Shown here piece after piece: positions 18,070 through 26,021 of a stretch of 64,000 nucleotides of DNA; within the stretch, counting starts at the first letter, position 1; every line of letters starts with the position of its first letter. A program made the position numbers and the translations under genes. A model generated the notes under the pieces. The model had not been told where the DNA came from and did not search any database. It was given only the letters and a program-made list of their open reading frames with translations. The DNA is from an uncultured Phascolarctobacterium sp. (lineage in GTDB: Bacteria > Bacillota > Negativicutes > Acidaminococcales > Acidaminococcaceae), in the NCBI GenBank assembly GCA_900545535.1, contig UQZN01000006.1, positions 1-64,000 on the forward strand, read 5' to 3'.

Positions 18070-19629
18070 ATGACTAAAAATGAACTGAGTATTTTTGCTT
18101 ATATAATCGAACACATAGATGAAAACGGGATTTATCAAGGCGGAGCACTGATCGACGACCCAACGCCATCCTTACCGCGTCCCTTAGGCAGTGACGACGC
18201 CTATATCTACACTGCCGAAATGCCGCCCGATCTTCCCGGCGCCGAAGCCGTCTGCAGTATGCTGCTGGCCTATGCCGACGAGCCTTCTTCTGCTGCTAAA
18301 GCCGTTTTGGAAGAAGCCCTGACCAAAATCTTATGCATCAGTATCTGCGACCCGTTAGTAGAACTACTGTCAGAAGACGAAGTGCCTGAAGCACTGCTGG
18401 CGCTGGCAGAAGACTGGCTGTATACTGCGCACAAACGCGAGCTGGTCAAATATGCCATCGTGCTGCTGGCTGTCTTTGGCCTGGAAACACTGCGCCGTGA
18501 ACATTCCGAAAATCTCTGGGACGATCTGGTCGATCTGTGCCGCTGCGAAGAATTTACCTTTTTCCTGACCTTTGCCTACCGTATCAACAACATCGCTCCA
18601 CAGGAAGAATTGTGGGAACTGGTGCGTTCTACCAAAGGCTGGGGCCGGATCTTCACTCTGTATGACCTCGAATGTACAGCAGAGGAACAGGAAGTCTGGC
18701 TGCTGCGCCACGGCTGCGAAATCGAAATAGATTATGCGCCGGTCTGCCTGGTCGTAATGCGGAAGGGACAGCTGCTGCACCATTTGCACCAGCAGCAGCT
18801 GGACTACAAAACTTACCGCGGCTGTCTTCTGATCATCAATAATTTTGTCATGATGCTCGACCGTTACTACATTGGCAAAGGAGACCCCACTTATATCGAC
18901 ATCAGCGGCATCGACACCGAAACGCTGATCCGCGAGCTGCTGCGCCATGCAGAACGCTACGCCGGCAGTCCTGCCGATTTGATAGGTATCATCAATCTTT
19001 CCATTGGCCTGCAAAAACTGATCACTGACAATAACTGGGCAGCACTGCCGGCCAACACCTGCCACGAACTGGTGAGCCGCTGTGAAAAGCTGATCTACAG
19101 CCGTGACTGGCAGCAGGAAGTGCAGGAACAGTTATTCAAAAAAGACGGCAGCGTCGACTATACTATTGCCGAATTTGCTTTCGAACTGGATATTGACATC
19201 TGGGAACGTCTTTTCGATTATCTTAAACAGCATCCTCTGGAAAGCGGTTTGTTTCCTTATCTTTTAGGCTTTGAAAATGACGAACGACCGCAAAAGGTGC
19301 TGACCTTCATCGAAAAAAATATCAATATCTATACCCAGTCGGAAACAGCGCTTTTGATACCGCTAAAATATCTGGAAACACATCCCGGAACGGGAATCCC
19401 CATCGTCACGGCAGCCTTGACTTCTATTTATGACTGGCCCCGCGGCGCCGCTTCCATTATTCTCGAAGAATGGGGCCATGAACAGCTGACACCGGCTCTG
19501 CGCGCAGCGCTTATTACGGCACGCAGACTCAGCCAGCATCCGCTGATCACCATGCGCATCGATGCTTTACTGGAAAACAAGCCTTTCAGCGTCGCCACCA
19601 TGCTGGAACAGCTGGGCAATAAAAACTGA
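18070..19629 (+). CDS. Unknown 519-aa cytoplasmic protein, mostly helical
   Basis: I do not recognise this protein. It has no signal peptide and no clear membrane segment. It is acidic and rich in Leu, Glu and Ala, with many short amphipathic helices, for example VPEALLALAEDWLYTAHKRE and LWDDLVDLCRCEEFTFFL, reminiscent of HEAT or TPR-like helical repeats, although no regular period was established. Several Trp-rich spots (ELWELVRSTKGWGR) and four cysteines in the first third are present, but no metal motif. It has its own promoter, a GGGGAAG ribosome site and a terminator 15 bp after the stop. Codon use looks like that of its neighbours. A scaffold or regulatory role would be a guess. Confidence 0.8.
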   Translation: MTKNELSIFAYIIEHIDENGIYQGGALIDDPTPSLPRPLGSDDAYIYTAEMPPDLPGAEAVCSMLLAYADEPSSAAKAVLEEALTKILCISICDPLVELLSEDEVPEALLALAEDWLYTAHKRELVKYAIVLLAVFGLETLRREHSENLWDDLVDLCRCEEFTFFLTFAYRINNIAPQEELWELVRSTKGWGRIFTLYDLECTAEEQEVWLLRHGCEIEIDYAPVCLVVMRKGQLLHHLHQQQLDYKTYRGCLLIINNFVMMLDRYYIGKGDPTYIDISGIDTETLIRELLRHAERYAGSPADLIGIINLSIGLQKLITDNNWAALPANTCHELVSRCEKLIYSRDWQQEVQEQLFKKDGSVDYTIAEFAFELDIDIWERLFDYLKQHPLESGLFPYLLGFENDERPQKVLTFIEKNINIYTQSETALLIPLKYLETHPGTGIPIVTAALTSIYDWPRGAASIILEEWGHEQLTPALRAALITARRLSQHPLITMRIDALLENKPFSVATMLEQLGNKN

Positions 19630-19642
19630 TATATTAATAAAT

Positions 19643-19674
19643 AAAAGAGGTCCCGCTAAGCGGGACCTCTTTTA
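19643..19674. terminator. Bidirectional terminator between the unknown gene and mntH
   Basis: The near-perfect hairpin AAAAGAGGTCCCGC/GCGGGACCTCTTTT has A and T tracts on both sides. Confidence 0.88.
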
Positions 19675-19693
19675 TTTTCTCAGGCACTATACT

Positions 19694-20956
19694 TTATTGC
19701 AGACTGACATATAAAAGATACAGATTAAGCGCCGTAACAATGATACCTACCGCATACAATAAGCCTTTGGTAAAGGGTTTATTAGCATATTCACCCATGA
19801 CTTTTTTCGAAGAAGTGAGCCAGATCTGCATGAAAACAGTCAGCGGCAGCTGTACGCTGAGCAGCATCTGGCTGACGATCAAGCCCCAGAAAGGATCATT
19901 GATAAAGTACAGCACAATGACGGCGGGGACAAAAGTCAGCAGCAGCCCGACCCGTGAATGAATATCCTTCATATCGTAAGGTTCGCCGAACATACCGGAA
20001 AAAATAGTAACGCCTGCCATACCTGCCGTAGTCGTAGAAGCAATACCGGCAAAAAGCAGCGCTATTGCAAAAATATGTGCGGCATTCGCACCTAAAAGCG
20101 GCACCAGCAGCTCCTGTGCCTGCTGCAATTCACTGACGCTGACGCCGTGAACGAAAAAGGTTGCTGCCGCCAGTAAAATCATAGCACTGTTGATCGCCCA
20201 CCCGATACTCATGGAAAAAAGCGTATCGACAAATTCAAAACGCAGCTGTTTTTCCATCAATTTTTTATCTTCCAGATTCCAGTGCCGGCTTTGGATAATT
20301 TCAGAATGCAGGAATAAATTATGCGGCATGATAACGGCACCTAAAATACTCATGACTACCAGCATCGAACCTGCCGGGATATTCGGTACGGTCCAGTTGA
20401 TAACAGCCTGCGGCCAGTCAACATGTACCATTGATATCTCAAACAAATAAGACATGGCGATCACAGAAACAAAACCTGCGATCCATGTTTCCAAACGGCT
20501 GTAAGAATTAGTCCACAGCATCACAGTGCAAACAACAGCTGTAATTATAGCGCCAACCATGATCGGGATACCAAACAGCATATTAAGAGCAATCGCCGCG
20601 CCTAAGATTTCAGCCAGAGCAGTTGCCTGCGCCGCCATGATCGCTGTCACCAAAATCGGACGTGAAACACGTTTCGGCAGAAATTTAGTCGCCGCCTCTG
20701 ACAGACATTCACCGGTAACAATACCCAAATGCGCCACATTATGCTGCAATAAAATCAGCATCAAAGTCGATAAGGTAACTACCCACAGCAAGGCATACCC
20801 ATGATCCGCGCCAGCCGCCAAATTAGCCGCCCAGTTACCCGGATCGATAAAACCGACTGTCACCAGAATGCCGGGCCCAATAAAGCGCAGCAGTTCTTTT
20901 GCCTCTTTACTTTGCTTATGGATCTGTGAAAGTTTATTTTTGAATATACTTAGCAT
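19694..20956 (-). CDS. mntH: Nramp-family proton-coupled Mn/Fe transporter
   Basis: A 420-aa inner-membrane importer of divalent metals. It has the Nramp signature DPGNW in the first transmembrane segment (Asp38 and Asn41) and the metal-binding IMPHNLFLHSE in the sixth. About eleven hydrophobic segments follow a charged N-terminus. ATG at 20956 has GGAG at a good distance; GTG at 20965 is also in frame. The promoter and a palindrome over the transcription start point to metal-dependent repression. It is a single-gene unit. Confidence 0.93.
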   Translation of the reverse strand: MLSIFKNKLSQIHKQSKEAKELLRFIGPGILVTVGFIDPGNWAANLAAGADHGYALLWVVTLSTLMLILLQHNVAHLGIVTGECLSEAATKFLPKRVSRPILVTAIMAAQATALAEILGAAIALNMLFGIPIMVGAIITAVVCTVMLWTNSYSRLETWIAGFVSVIAMSYLFEISMVHVDWPQAVINWTVPNIPAGSMLVVMSILGAVIMPHNLFLHSEIIQSRHWNLEDKKLMEKQLRFEFVDTLFSMSIGWAINSAMILLAAATFFVHGVSVSELQQAQELLVPLLGANAAHIFAIALLFAGIASTTTAGMAGVTIFSGMFGEPYDMKDIHSRVGLLLTFVPAVIVLYFINDPFWGLIVSQMLLSVQLPLTVFMQIWLTSSKKVMGEYANKPFTKGLLYAVGIIVTALNLYLLYVSLQ

Positions 20957-20985
20957 AGGCTTCACTCCGCATCAAAACTAAAACT

Positions 20986-21030
20986 ATTATTTATTAATAA
21001 TATTATAGAGCGATTCTGCCAAAGGCACAA
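20986..21030 (-). promoter_or_regulatory. mntH promoter with operator over the transcription start
   Basis: On the minus strand -35 TTGTGC (21025-21030) and -10 TATAAT (21002-21007) have a 17-bp spacer. The inverted repeat ATTATT-N4-AATAAT (20986-21001) covers the expected start point, as for a Fur- or MntR-type repressor. Confidence 0.5.
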
Positions 21031-21077
21031 GCTAAGCAAATTATATATTTTTATTATTTAGTTACGATATTAGAAAA

Positions 21078-21111
21078 TGCCCCATTCACATTATTATATG
21101 TGAATGGGGCA
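21078..21111 (-). terminator. Terminator of the nrdD-nrdG operon
   Basis: A perfect 13-pair hairpin (GCCCCATTCACAT/ATGTGAATGGGGC) lies 5 bp past the nrdG stop, followed by ATTTTCT on the minus strand. Confidence 0.7.
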
Positions 21112-21115
21112 TAAA

Positions 21116-21643
21116 TCAATATGCTTCTTCCCACAGCACCAGTTCGTCGCCGTGCAAAGATTTCTTAACGTCGATAACACGCTGGTTTTCGCTGCCGCGA
21201 AAGCGCAGGTTAGGATTTTTTAAATCGATCTTAAATTCCCCGTCTACCAAAACATCGATATAAGCAAGCATTTCCTGAGTAACAGCCCAGTCTCCCAGAC
21301 GTTCCGTCAAAATATCCTGCTCAAAATCATAACCGGTATAGCACCAGATAGTTTTGTCCGGATAAGCCTGCCGCACCTTACGCAGCAAAGGCAGCAGCGC
21401 CGCCTGGTTGGCCGGTTCAAAAGGTTCGCCGCCCAGCAGTGACAATCCGCGGATAAACCACGGCTCCAGCGCTTTGATAACTGCGTCTTCTTCGGCCTCC
21501 GTAAAAGGCGCGCCGTAATTAAAATCCCAGGCTTCCGGGTTAAAGCAGCCCTTACACTGGTGAGTACAGCCGCTGACGAACAGCGACACACGCACTCCCG
21601 GTCCGTTAGCGGTATCATGAGTCTTGATGGTAGCGTAATTCAT
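21116..21643 (-). CDS. nrdG: Anaerobic ribonucleotide reductase activating enzyme
   Basis: A 175-aa radical SAM activase that installs the glycyl radical on NrdD. The 4Fe-4S motif is CTHQCKGC (Cys26, Cys30, Cys33), preceded by GPGVRVSLFVSG and followed by LSLLGGEPFE, as in the family. ATG at 21643 follows GGGAGG; a longer frame to 21751 runs into nrdD and is rejected. It lies 16 bp after nrdD in the same transcript. Confidence 0.95.
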   Translation of the reverse strand: MNYATIKTHDTANGPGVRVSLFVSGCTHQCKGCFNPEAWDFNYGAPFTEAEEDAVIKALEPWFIRGLSLLGGEPFEPANQAALLPLLRKVRQAYPDKTIWCYTGYDFEQDILTERLGDWAVTQEMLAYIDVLVDGEFKIDLKNPNLRFRGSENQRVIDVKKSLHGDELVLWEEAY

Positions 21644-21659
21644 TAATAACGCCTCCCGC

Positions 21660-23786
21660 TTACAGATGCAGGACGCGGGCTTTGATCTCTTTAGTCTTGC
21701 CCACATTCCAGAAATTTTCACCCAGATAACCGCAGGTACGGCGGGTAACATTCATCAAAGTTTGATTTTTATTACCGCAGTTCGGGCATTCCCATTCCAG
21801 GTCATCGTTAATAATGATCTCGCCATCAAAGCCACAGACATGGCAATAATCAGACTTGGTATTGAATTCGGCATACTGGATATTATCGTAGATAAAACGT
21901 ACGACATCTTCCATCGCTTCCAGGTTATGCCGCATATTCGGGATCTCGACATAAGAAATAGCGCCGCCGGAGGAAATACGCTGGAACTGGCTTTCAAAAT
22001 CAAATTTACTGAACGCATCAATATCCTCACGTACATCGACATGATAAGAATTAGTATAGTAGCCTTTATCTGTCACATCGGGGATCGTGCCAAAGCGTTC
22101 CTTATCGATGCGGGCAAAACGGTAGCAGAGAGATTCAGCCGGCGTACCGTACAGAGCAAAACCAAGTCCGGTCTGCTGTTTCCATTTATCGCAGGCCGCA
22201 CGCAGATAATTCATCACGCGCAGGGCAAATTCTTTACCTTCAGGCGTAGTATGGCTCACGCCTTTCATCATTTTTGTCATTTCGTACAGGCCGATATAAC
22301 CAAGAGAAATAGTGGAATAGCCCTTTTCCAGATATTTATCAATGACTTCGCCCTTTTCCAGACGGGCGATCGCGCCGTACTGCCAATGCACCGGGCTGAC
22401 ATCGCTGCGGATACCTCTCAGAGCGTTATGACGGCACATCAGGGCCTCATAGCACAGCTGCAGCCGTTCATCCAGCAGCGGCCAGAATTTTTCTTCATCA
22501 CCCTGCGCCAAAATGCCGATCTGCGGCAGATTCAGGGAGACTACGCCCTGATTGAAACGGCCTTCAAATTTATACTCGCCGTTTGCATCTTTCCAGGCCG
22601 CCAAAAAGCTGCGGCAGCCCATGGGTGCAAAAACATTGCCTTCATAATTTTCACGCATTTTTTTAGCCGAGATGTAATCAGGATACAAGCGTTTGGCACT
22701 GCATTTAACGGCCAGCTTCGTGATATAGTCGTACTTGCCGCCTTTCAGGCAGTTATGCTCGTCCAGCACATACACCAGTTTTGGGAAAGCCGGTGTTACA
22801 AAAACGCCTTTATCATTTTTGATACCTTCCAGACGCTGACGCAAAATCTCTTCCACGATCATGGCATTTTCCGGCAGATATTCATCATCAGCCTGCAGAT
22901 TGAGGAAAATAGTAACAAAAGGCGATTGCCCGTTAGTAGTCATCAAGGTGTTGATCTGATACTGGATCGTCTGCACACCGCTGCGCAGCTCGTCCTGCAA
23001 ACGGCGTTTGGTCAGGCGCTCGATCACTTCTTCTGATACGCTGTCGCCAACCTCGTCCTGGATCGTACGTTTAAATTTATCATAGCTGCGGCGCAGATAT
23101 TTGCCCAAATGACGGATGTCTACCGACTGGCCGCCGTACTGGCTGCTGGCTACGGAAGCGATGATCTGGGTCACAACAGTGCAGGCCACCTGAAAGCTTT
23201 TGGGACTTTCGATCAGCTTCCCGTTCATGACCGTGCCATTATCCAGCATATCGCCCACATTGATCAGGCAGCAGTTAAAAATCGGCTGCACAAAATAATC
23301 GGCATCATGGAAATGAAGTACGCCTTCATCATGTGCTTTGGAAATTTTCTCAGGCAAAATCAGACGGCGGGTCAGGTCCTTTGATACCTCACCTGCGATC
23401 AGATCACGCTGGGTAGACGCCATGACAGCGTTTTTATTGGAATTTTCTTCCATAACATCTTTATTACTGTTGCGGATCAGCGACAGAATAGATTCGTCAG
23501 TCGTGTTAGCTTTGCGCACTAAAGCGCGGGTATAACGGTAAATGATATACGCTTTGGCAAGATTGAATTTACCTTCGTCCATCAGCTGATGCTCGACAAG
23601 ATCCTGTATATCTTCCACCAAAAGACGCATGCGGTTTTTACTCTCCACATAACGCGCTATTGCTTCAATCCGTTCCTGCTCGATACGGTCTTCCGGTTCA
23701 ACTACCTGATTTGCTTTCTGGATAGCAACGATGATCTTGCCGCTGTCAAAATCGGCAGTACTGCCATCACGTTTGATTACTTTCAT
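21660..23786 (-). CDS. nrdD: Anaerobic (class III) ribonucleoside-triphosphate reductase
   Basis: The 708-aa catalytic subunit makes deoxynucleotides without oxygen. An ATP-cone starts at residue 1 (MKVIKRDGSTADFD), the glycyl-radical barrel follows, a four-cysteine zinc site (CHVCG, CPNCG) lies near residues 645-670, and the radical loop RRTCGYLG places the glycyl radical at Gly686. All are intact. NrdR-like boxes overlap the promoter. This is one of the clearest signs of an anaerobic host. Confidence 0.97.
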   Translation of the reverse strand: MKVIKRDGSTADFDSGKIIVAIQKANQVVEPEDRIEQERIEAIARYVESKNRMRLLVEDIQDLVEHQLMDEGKFNLAKAYIIYRYTRALVRKANTTDESILSLIRNSNKDVMEENSNKNAVMASTQRDLIAGEVSKDLTRRLILPEKISKAHDEGVLHFHDADYFVQPIFNCCLINVGDMLDNGTVMNGKLIESPKSFQVACTVVTQIIASVASSQYGGQSVDIRHLGKYLRRSYDKFKRTIQDEVGDSVSEEVIERLTKRRLQDELRSGVQTIQYQINTLMTTNGQSPFVTIFLNLQADDEYLPENAMIVEEILRQRLEGIKNDKGVFVTPAFPKLVYVLDEHNCLKGGKYDYITKLAVKCSAKRLYPDYISAKKMRENYEGNVFAPMGCRSFLAAWKDANGEYKFEGRFNQGVVSLNLPQIGILAQGDEEKFWPLLDERLQLCYEALMCRHNALRGIRSDVSPVHWQYGAIARLEKGEVIDKYLEKGYSTISLGYIGLYEMTKMMKGVSHTTPEGKEFALRVMNYLRAACDKWKQQTGLGFALYGTPAESLCYRFARIDKERFGTIPDVTDKGYYTNSYHVDVREDIDAFSKFDFESQFQRISSGGAISYVEIPNMRHNLEAMEDVVRFIYDNIQYAEFNTKSDYCHVCGFDGEIIINDDLEWECPNCGNKNQTLMNVTRRTCGYLGENFWNVGKTKEIKARVLHL

Positions 23787-23820
23787 AACTGACGCCTTCT
23801 TTCCTGATTTCTTATACTAG

Positions 23821-23848
23821 CGCATAAATAACAATTATTATTTATGCG
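23821..23848. promoter_or_regulatory. 28-bp inverted repeat in the nrdD leader
   Basis: The perfect 11-bp arms CGCATAAATAA and TTATTTATGCG surround CAATTA, between the predicted transcription start and nrdD. It could be an operator or a leader hairpin. Confidence 0.5.
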
Positions 23849-23864
23849 TAAAATTCACATTATC

Positions 23865-23916
23865 ATCATAGCACAGAGCATTGTTGTTGTAAAGTTAAAA
23901 TCACTAGATATTGTGC
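23865..23916 (-). promoter_or_regulatory. nrdD promoter with NrdR-like boxes
   Basis: On the minus strand -35 TTTACA (23888-23893) and -10 TATGAT (23865-23870) are 17 bp apart. A box at 23901-23916 matches 13 of 16 positions of the NrdR consensus. A weaker one (8 of 16) at 23871-23886 lies between -35 and -10, 30 bp away, the usual three-turn spacing. Confidence 0.5.
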
Positions 23917-24010
23917 TTTATTTTGCACATGCAACCATATTTGGTAGAAAACTTTCCTGTACAACATTTTCAGACGCTCACACCGATGCGACTTTCAGTA
24001 GCAAAACAAA

Positions 24011-24044
24011 CACAAAAAAGACGGCTAACGCCGTCTTTTTTGTG
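24011..24044 (-). terminator. Terminator of the CoA transferase-mutase-MmgE-thioesterase operon
   Basis: The hairpin AAAAAAGACGGC/GCCGTCTTTTTT with a TAAC loop lies about 110 bp after the thioesterase stop; it can work on both strands. Confidence 0.8.
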
Positions 24045-24152
24045 AAAATCATGGCAAATTGTACACTCTCACAAATTTATTATTTTTTGCTGCCGTTGCA
24101 GCACTTTTTATTCTTTACCGGCAATAGTGACCTGCAACCTTTGCCGCCAGTC

Positions 24153-24593
24153 TTACCATTTTTCAGGAATCCCCGGAAAGGTATCGATCACGATCATTGC
24201 CGCCGTAGCCTTCGCCACCAGGGTGTCGTTGTCCAGATCGCGCACCTCGATATTGATGGTTACCAACTTGTCGTCAGCGTGAGTGATATGCGAAGTAGCG
24301 CTGATCGTCGTCCCTACCGGCGCGCCCTTGATAAAGTCAGTAGCTAAAGTCGACGTTACCACCCGCTTGCCGATCGTTGCGCCGGCAATGCCCGTAGCAT
24401 TATCAGCCAGCGTCGCTACCAGCCCGCCATGAGCATTGCCGTTAAGATTGGCATGCTTGACCGGGTCGACCTTCACTGCTACCGTCGCGCTGCCGCAGGA
24501 CATATCGACGATGTAAATACCGCACTCCTGCATAAAATTATTATGTGAATAAATCTCGCTGACCATTGCTTTGATCTTTTCAGCCTCAATCAC
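24153..24593 (-). CDS. PaaI-family acyl-CoA thioesterase (hotdog fold)
   Basis: A 146-aa single hotdog domain with the PaaI motif NGNAHGGLVATLAD. Members hydrolyse acyl-CoA thioesters, often rescuing trapped CoA in degradation pathways. It is the last gene of a four-gene operon with CoA transferase, acyl-CoA mutase and MmgE/PrpD protein, so it may release a dead-end or product CoA ester. The substrate cannot be read from the sequence. It lies 23 bp after the MmgE/PrpD stop, with a GGAGG-type site. Confidence 0.88.
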   Translation of the reverse strand: MIEAEKIKAMVSEIYSHNNFMQECGIYIVDMSCGSATVAVKVDPVKHANLNGNAHGGLVATLADNATGIAGATIGKRVVTSTLATDFIKGAPVGTTISATSHITHADDKLVTINIEVRDLDNDTLVAKATAAMIVIDTFPGIPEKW

Positions 24594-24616
24594 AGGGTCT
24601 CCTCCTTAATACCGCC

Positions 24617-25981
24617 TTATGCCAGGCACTTGGCCAAATCTGCCGCAAAATCCGTGCTTGCTTCCAGCTTATCGATCAGCGCGCACAATCCGGCCGCTTT
24701 GGCTTCACCATAAACAGGCGTTGCCAGCGACATAAATTTTGCTGCGCTTTCTTCCCAGCTCATCGGATTGGGCGGATCGCCTTTCGGGAAATCTACCTGC
24801 ATTTCCAGTACACGGCCGTCTTTGCAGCGTACGATAAGCTTCGAAGCCAGTTTTGCAGCATCGGCAGCATGGACCGCCTCAATAGCGGCATCGCGCACGA
24901 CTTTGGTTTTCGCCATCACGCCGCGCACCTCGGCATCGCCAATAACTTCCGGCAGGAAGCGGTCGACGCCCATATCGCCATATTTCAGCATCCCGGCCAC
25001 GCAGTATTGGATACTGAATTTGCAGCCGTAAGGATTTTCAGGCTGGGGATTATTGATCAGGAAATCAGTGATCTCATTGACCAGAAGCTCGATCTCCTCA
25101 ATATCATCCGGTTTCAGTCCGTGCTCGGCACGCAGCACCTGCATCGCGTACAGCGCAGCATGTGAATGTTTGCAGCAGGCATAAGGTTTAAACGAATTAT
25201 TGTCAATCTTATATATACCATCATTCAGCCCATCCGTCAATTTTTCCAGATGCGGCTCCGCAACCATTGCCCGGCAGAAGCCTTTTTCGCCTTCCAATAT
25301 CTTTGTCGCGCCGGTAAAACCGGCCTGCGCCAGATAAGCGGAAAGTACGCCGGCATATGAGCTTTTACCGGCATGCAACGTTTTGCTCATCGCGCCTTCT
25401 TTCAAAAATTCCCACAAGCCTGCCGCCTGCGTACCAGCGCTGCCAAGACATTGCAGCGTTGCCTCGGCGTCAAGTCCTAAAACCTTCGCCGCTGAAGCGG
25501 CAGCCCCTAAAGTTCCCGCCGTACCGGTGGTATGCCAGAAGAAATAAGATTCCGGGATCACGGATTCGCCTACGCGTCCGCCTACCTCATAGCCGGCTAC
25601 TACGGCCGCCAGCATGTCCTTGCCGCTTTTATGCTCAGCATCGGCAATGGCAAATACCGGCGGTACGACCACCGTAGCCAGATGTATGATAGAGGGATTA
25701 TGAAGGTCGTCAAAATCAAGGGAATGGGAAGCGCTGCCATTACAGAAAGCAGCGTTCAAGGTAGTAGTTTTCTCGGTTCCGCCTGCCAGGACCGTGGCCT
25801 GGGCTTTCCCGCCGCCGTCAAGCAGCAGCTTGCGGATGATCTTGATCGGTTTTTCCTGGGAACCGCGAATGCAGACTCCCAGCCAGTCTAAAATACATTG
25901 TTTCGTGATCCGTACTGTCGCGGGGCTCAATTTGTCATACTGCAAGCCTGTTACAAAGTCGGCTAAAGCTTTTGTTGTCAT
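24617..25981 (-). CDS. MmgE/PrpD-family dehydratase/decarboxylase/epimerase-like protein
   Basis: A 454-aa protein of the MmgE/PrpD family. Known members are 2-methylcitrate dehydratase, cis-aconitate decarboxylase and iminodisuccinate epimerase, all acting on small polycarboxylates. Family blocks are clear: LGVCIRGS, ASHSLDFDDLHNPSIIHLA (conserved Asp-Asp and His), the Gly-rich SAGTQAAGLWEF and KPYACCKHSHA. It follows the mutase gene by about 40 bp. ATG at 25981 has GGAG at 9 nt, better than the upstream ATG at 26014. No methylcitrate synthase or methylisocitrate lyase is nearby, so the standard methylcitrate cycle is not supported. Confidence 0.85.
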   Translation of the reverse strand: MTTKALADFVTGLQYDKLSPATVRITKQCILDWLGVCIRGSQEKPIKIIRKLLLDGGGKAQATVLAGGTEKTTTLNAAFCNGSASHSLDFDDLHNPSIIHLATVVVPPVFAIADAEHKSGKDMLAAVVAGYEVGGRVGESVIPESYFFWHTTGTAGTLGAAASAAKVLGLDAEATLQCLGSAGTQAAGLWEFLKEGAMSKTLHAGKSSYAGVLSAYLAQAGFTGATKILEGEKGFCRAMVAEPHLEKLTDGLNDGIYKIDNNSFKPYACCKHSHAALYAMQVLRAEHGLKPDDIEEIELLVNEITDFLINNPQPENPYGCKFSIQYCVAGMLKYGDMGVDRFLPEVIGDAEVRGVMAKTKVVRDAAIEAVHAADAAKLASKLIVRCKDGRVLEMQVDFPKGDPPNPMSWEESAAKFMSLATPVYGEAKAAGLCALIDKLEASTDFAADLAKCLA

Positions 25982-26021
25982 CGTGCTCAACTCCGTTCTT
26001 ACACTCAGGACCATCTAATAA

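Noticed and set aside
21666..23036. 456-aa open frame on the plus strand opposite nrdD
   Set aside because: The minus strand encodes intact NrdD with all catalytic motifs; the plus frame shows no family and is a shadow of its codon bias.
24617..25981. MmgE/PrpD protein as part of a methylcitrate cycle
   Set aside because: No methylcitrate synthase or methylisocitrate lyase gene is nearby; the operon partners suggest another role.
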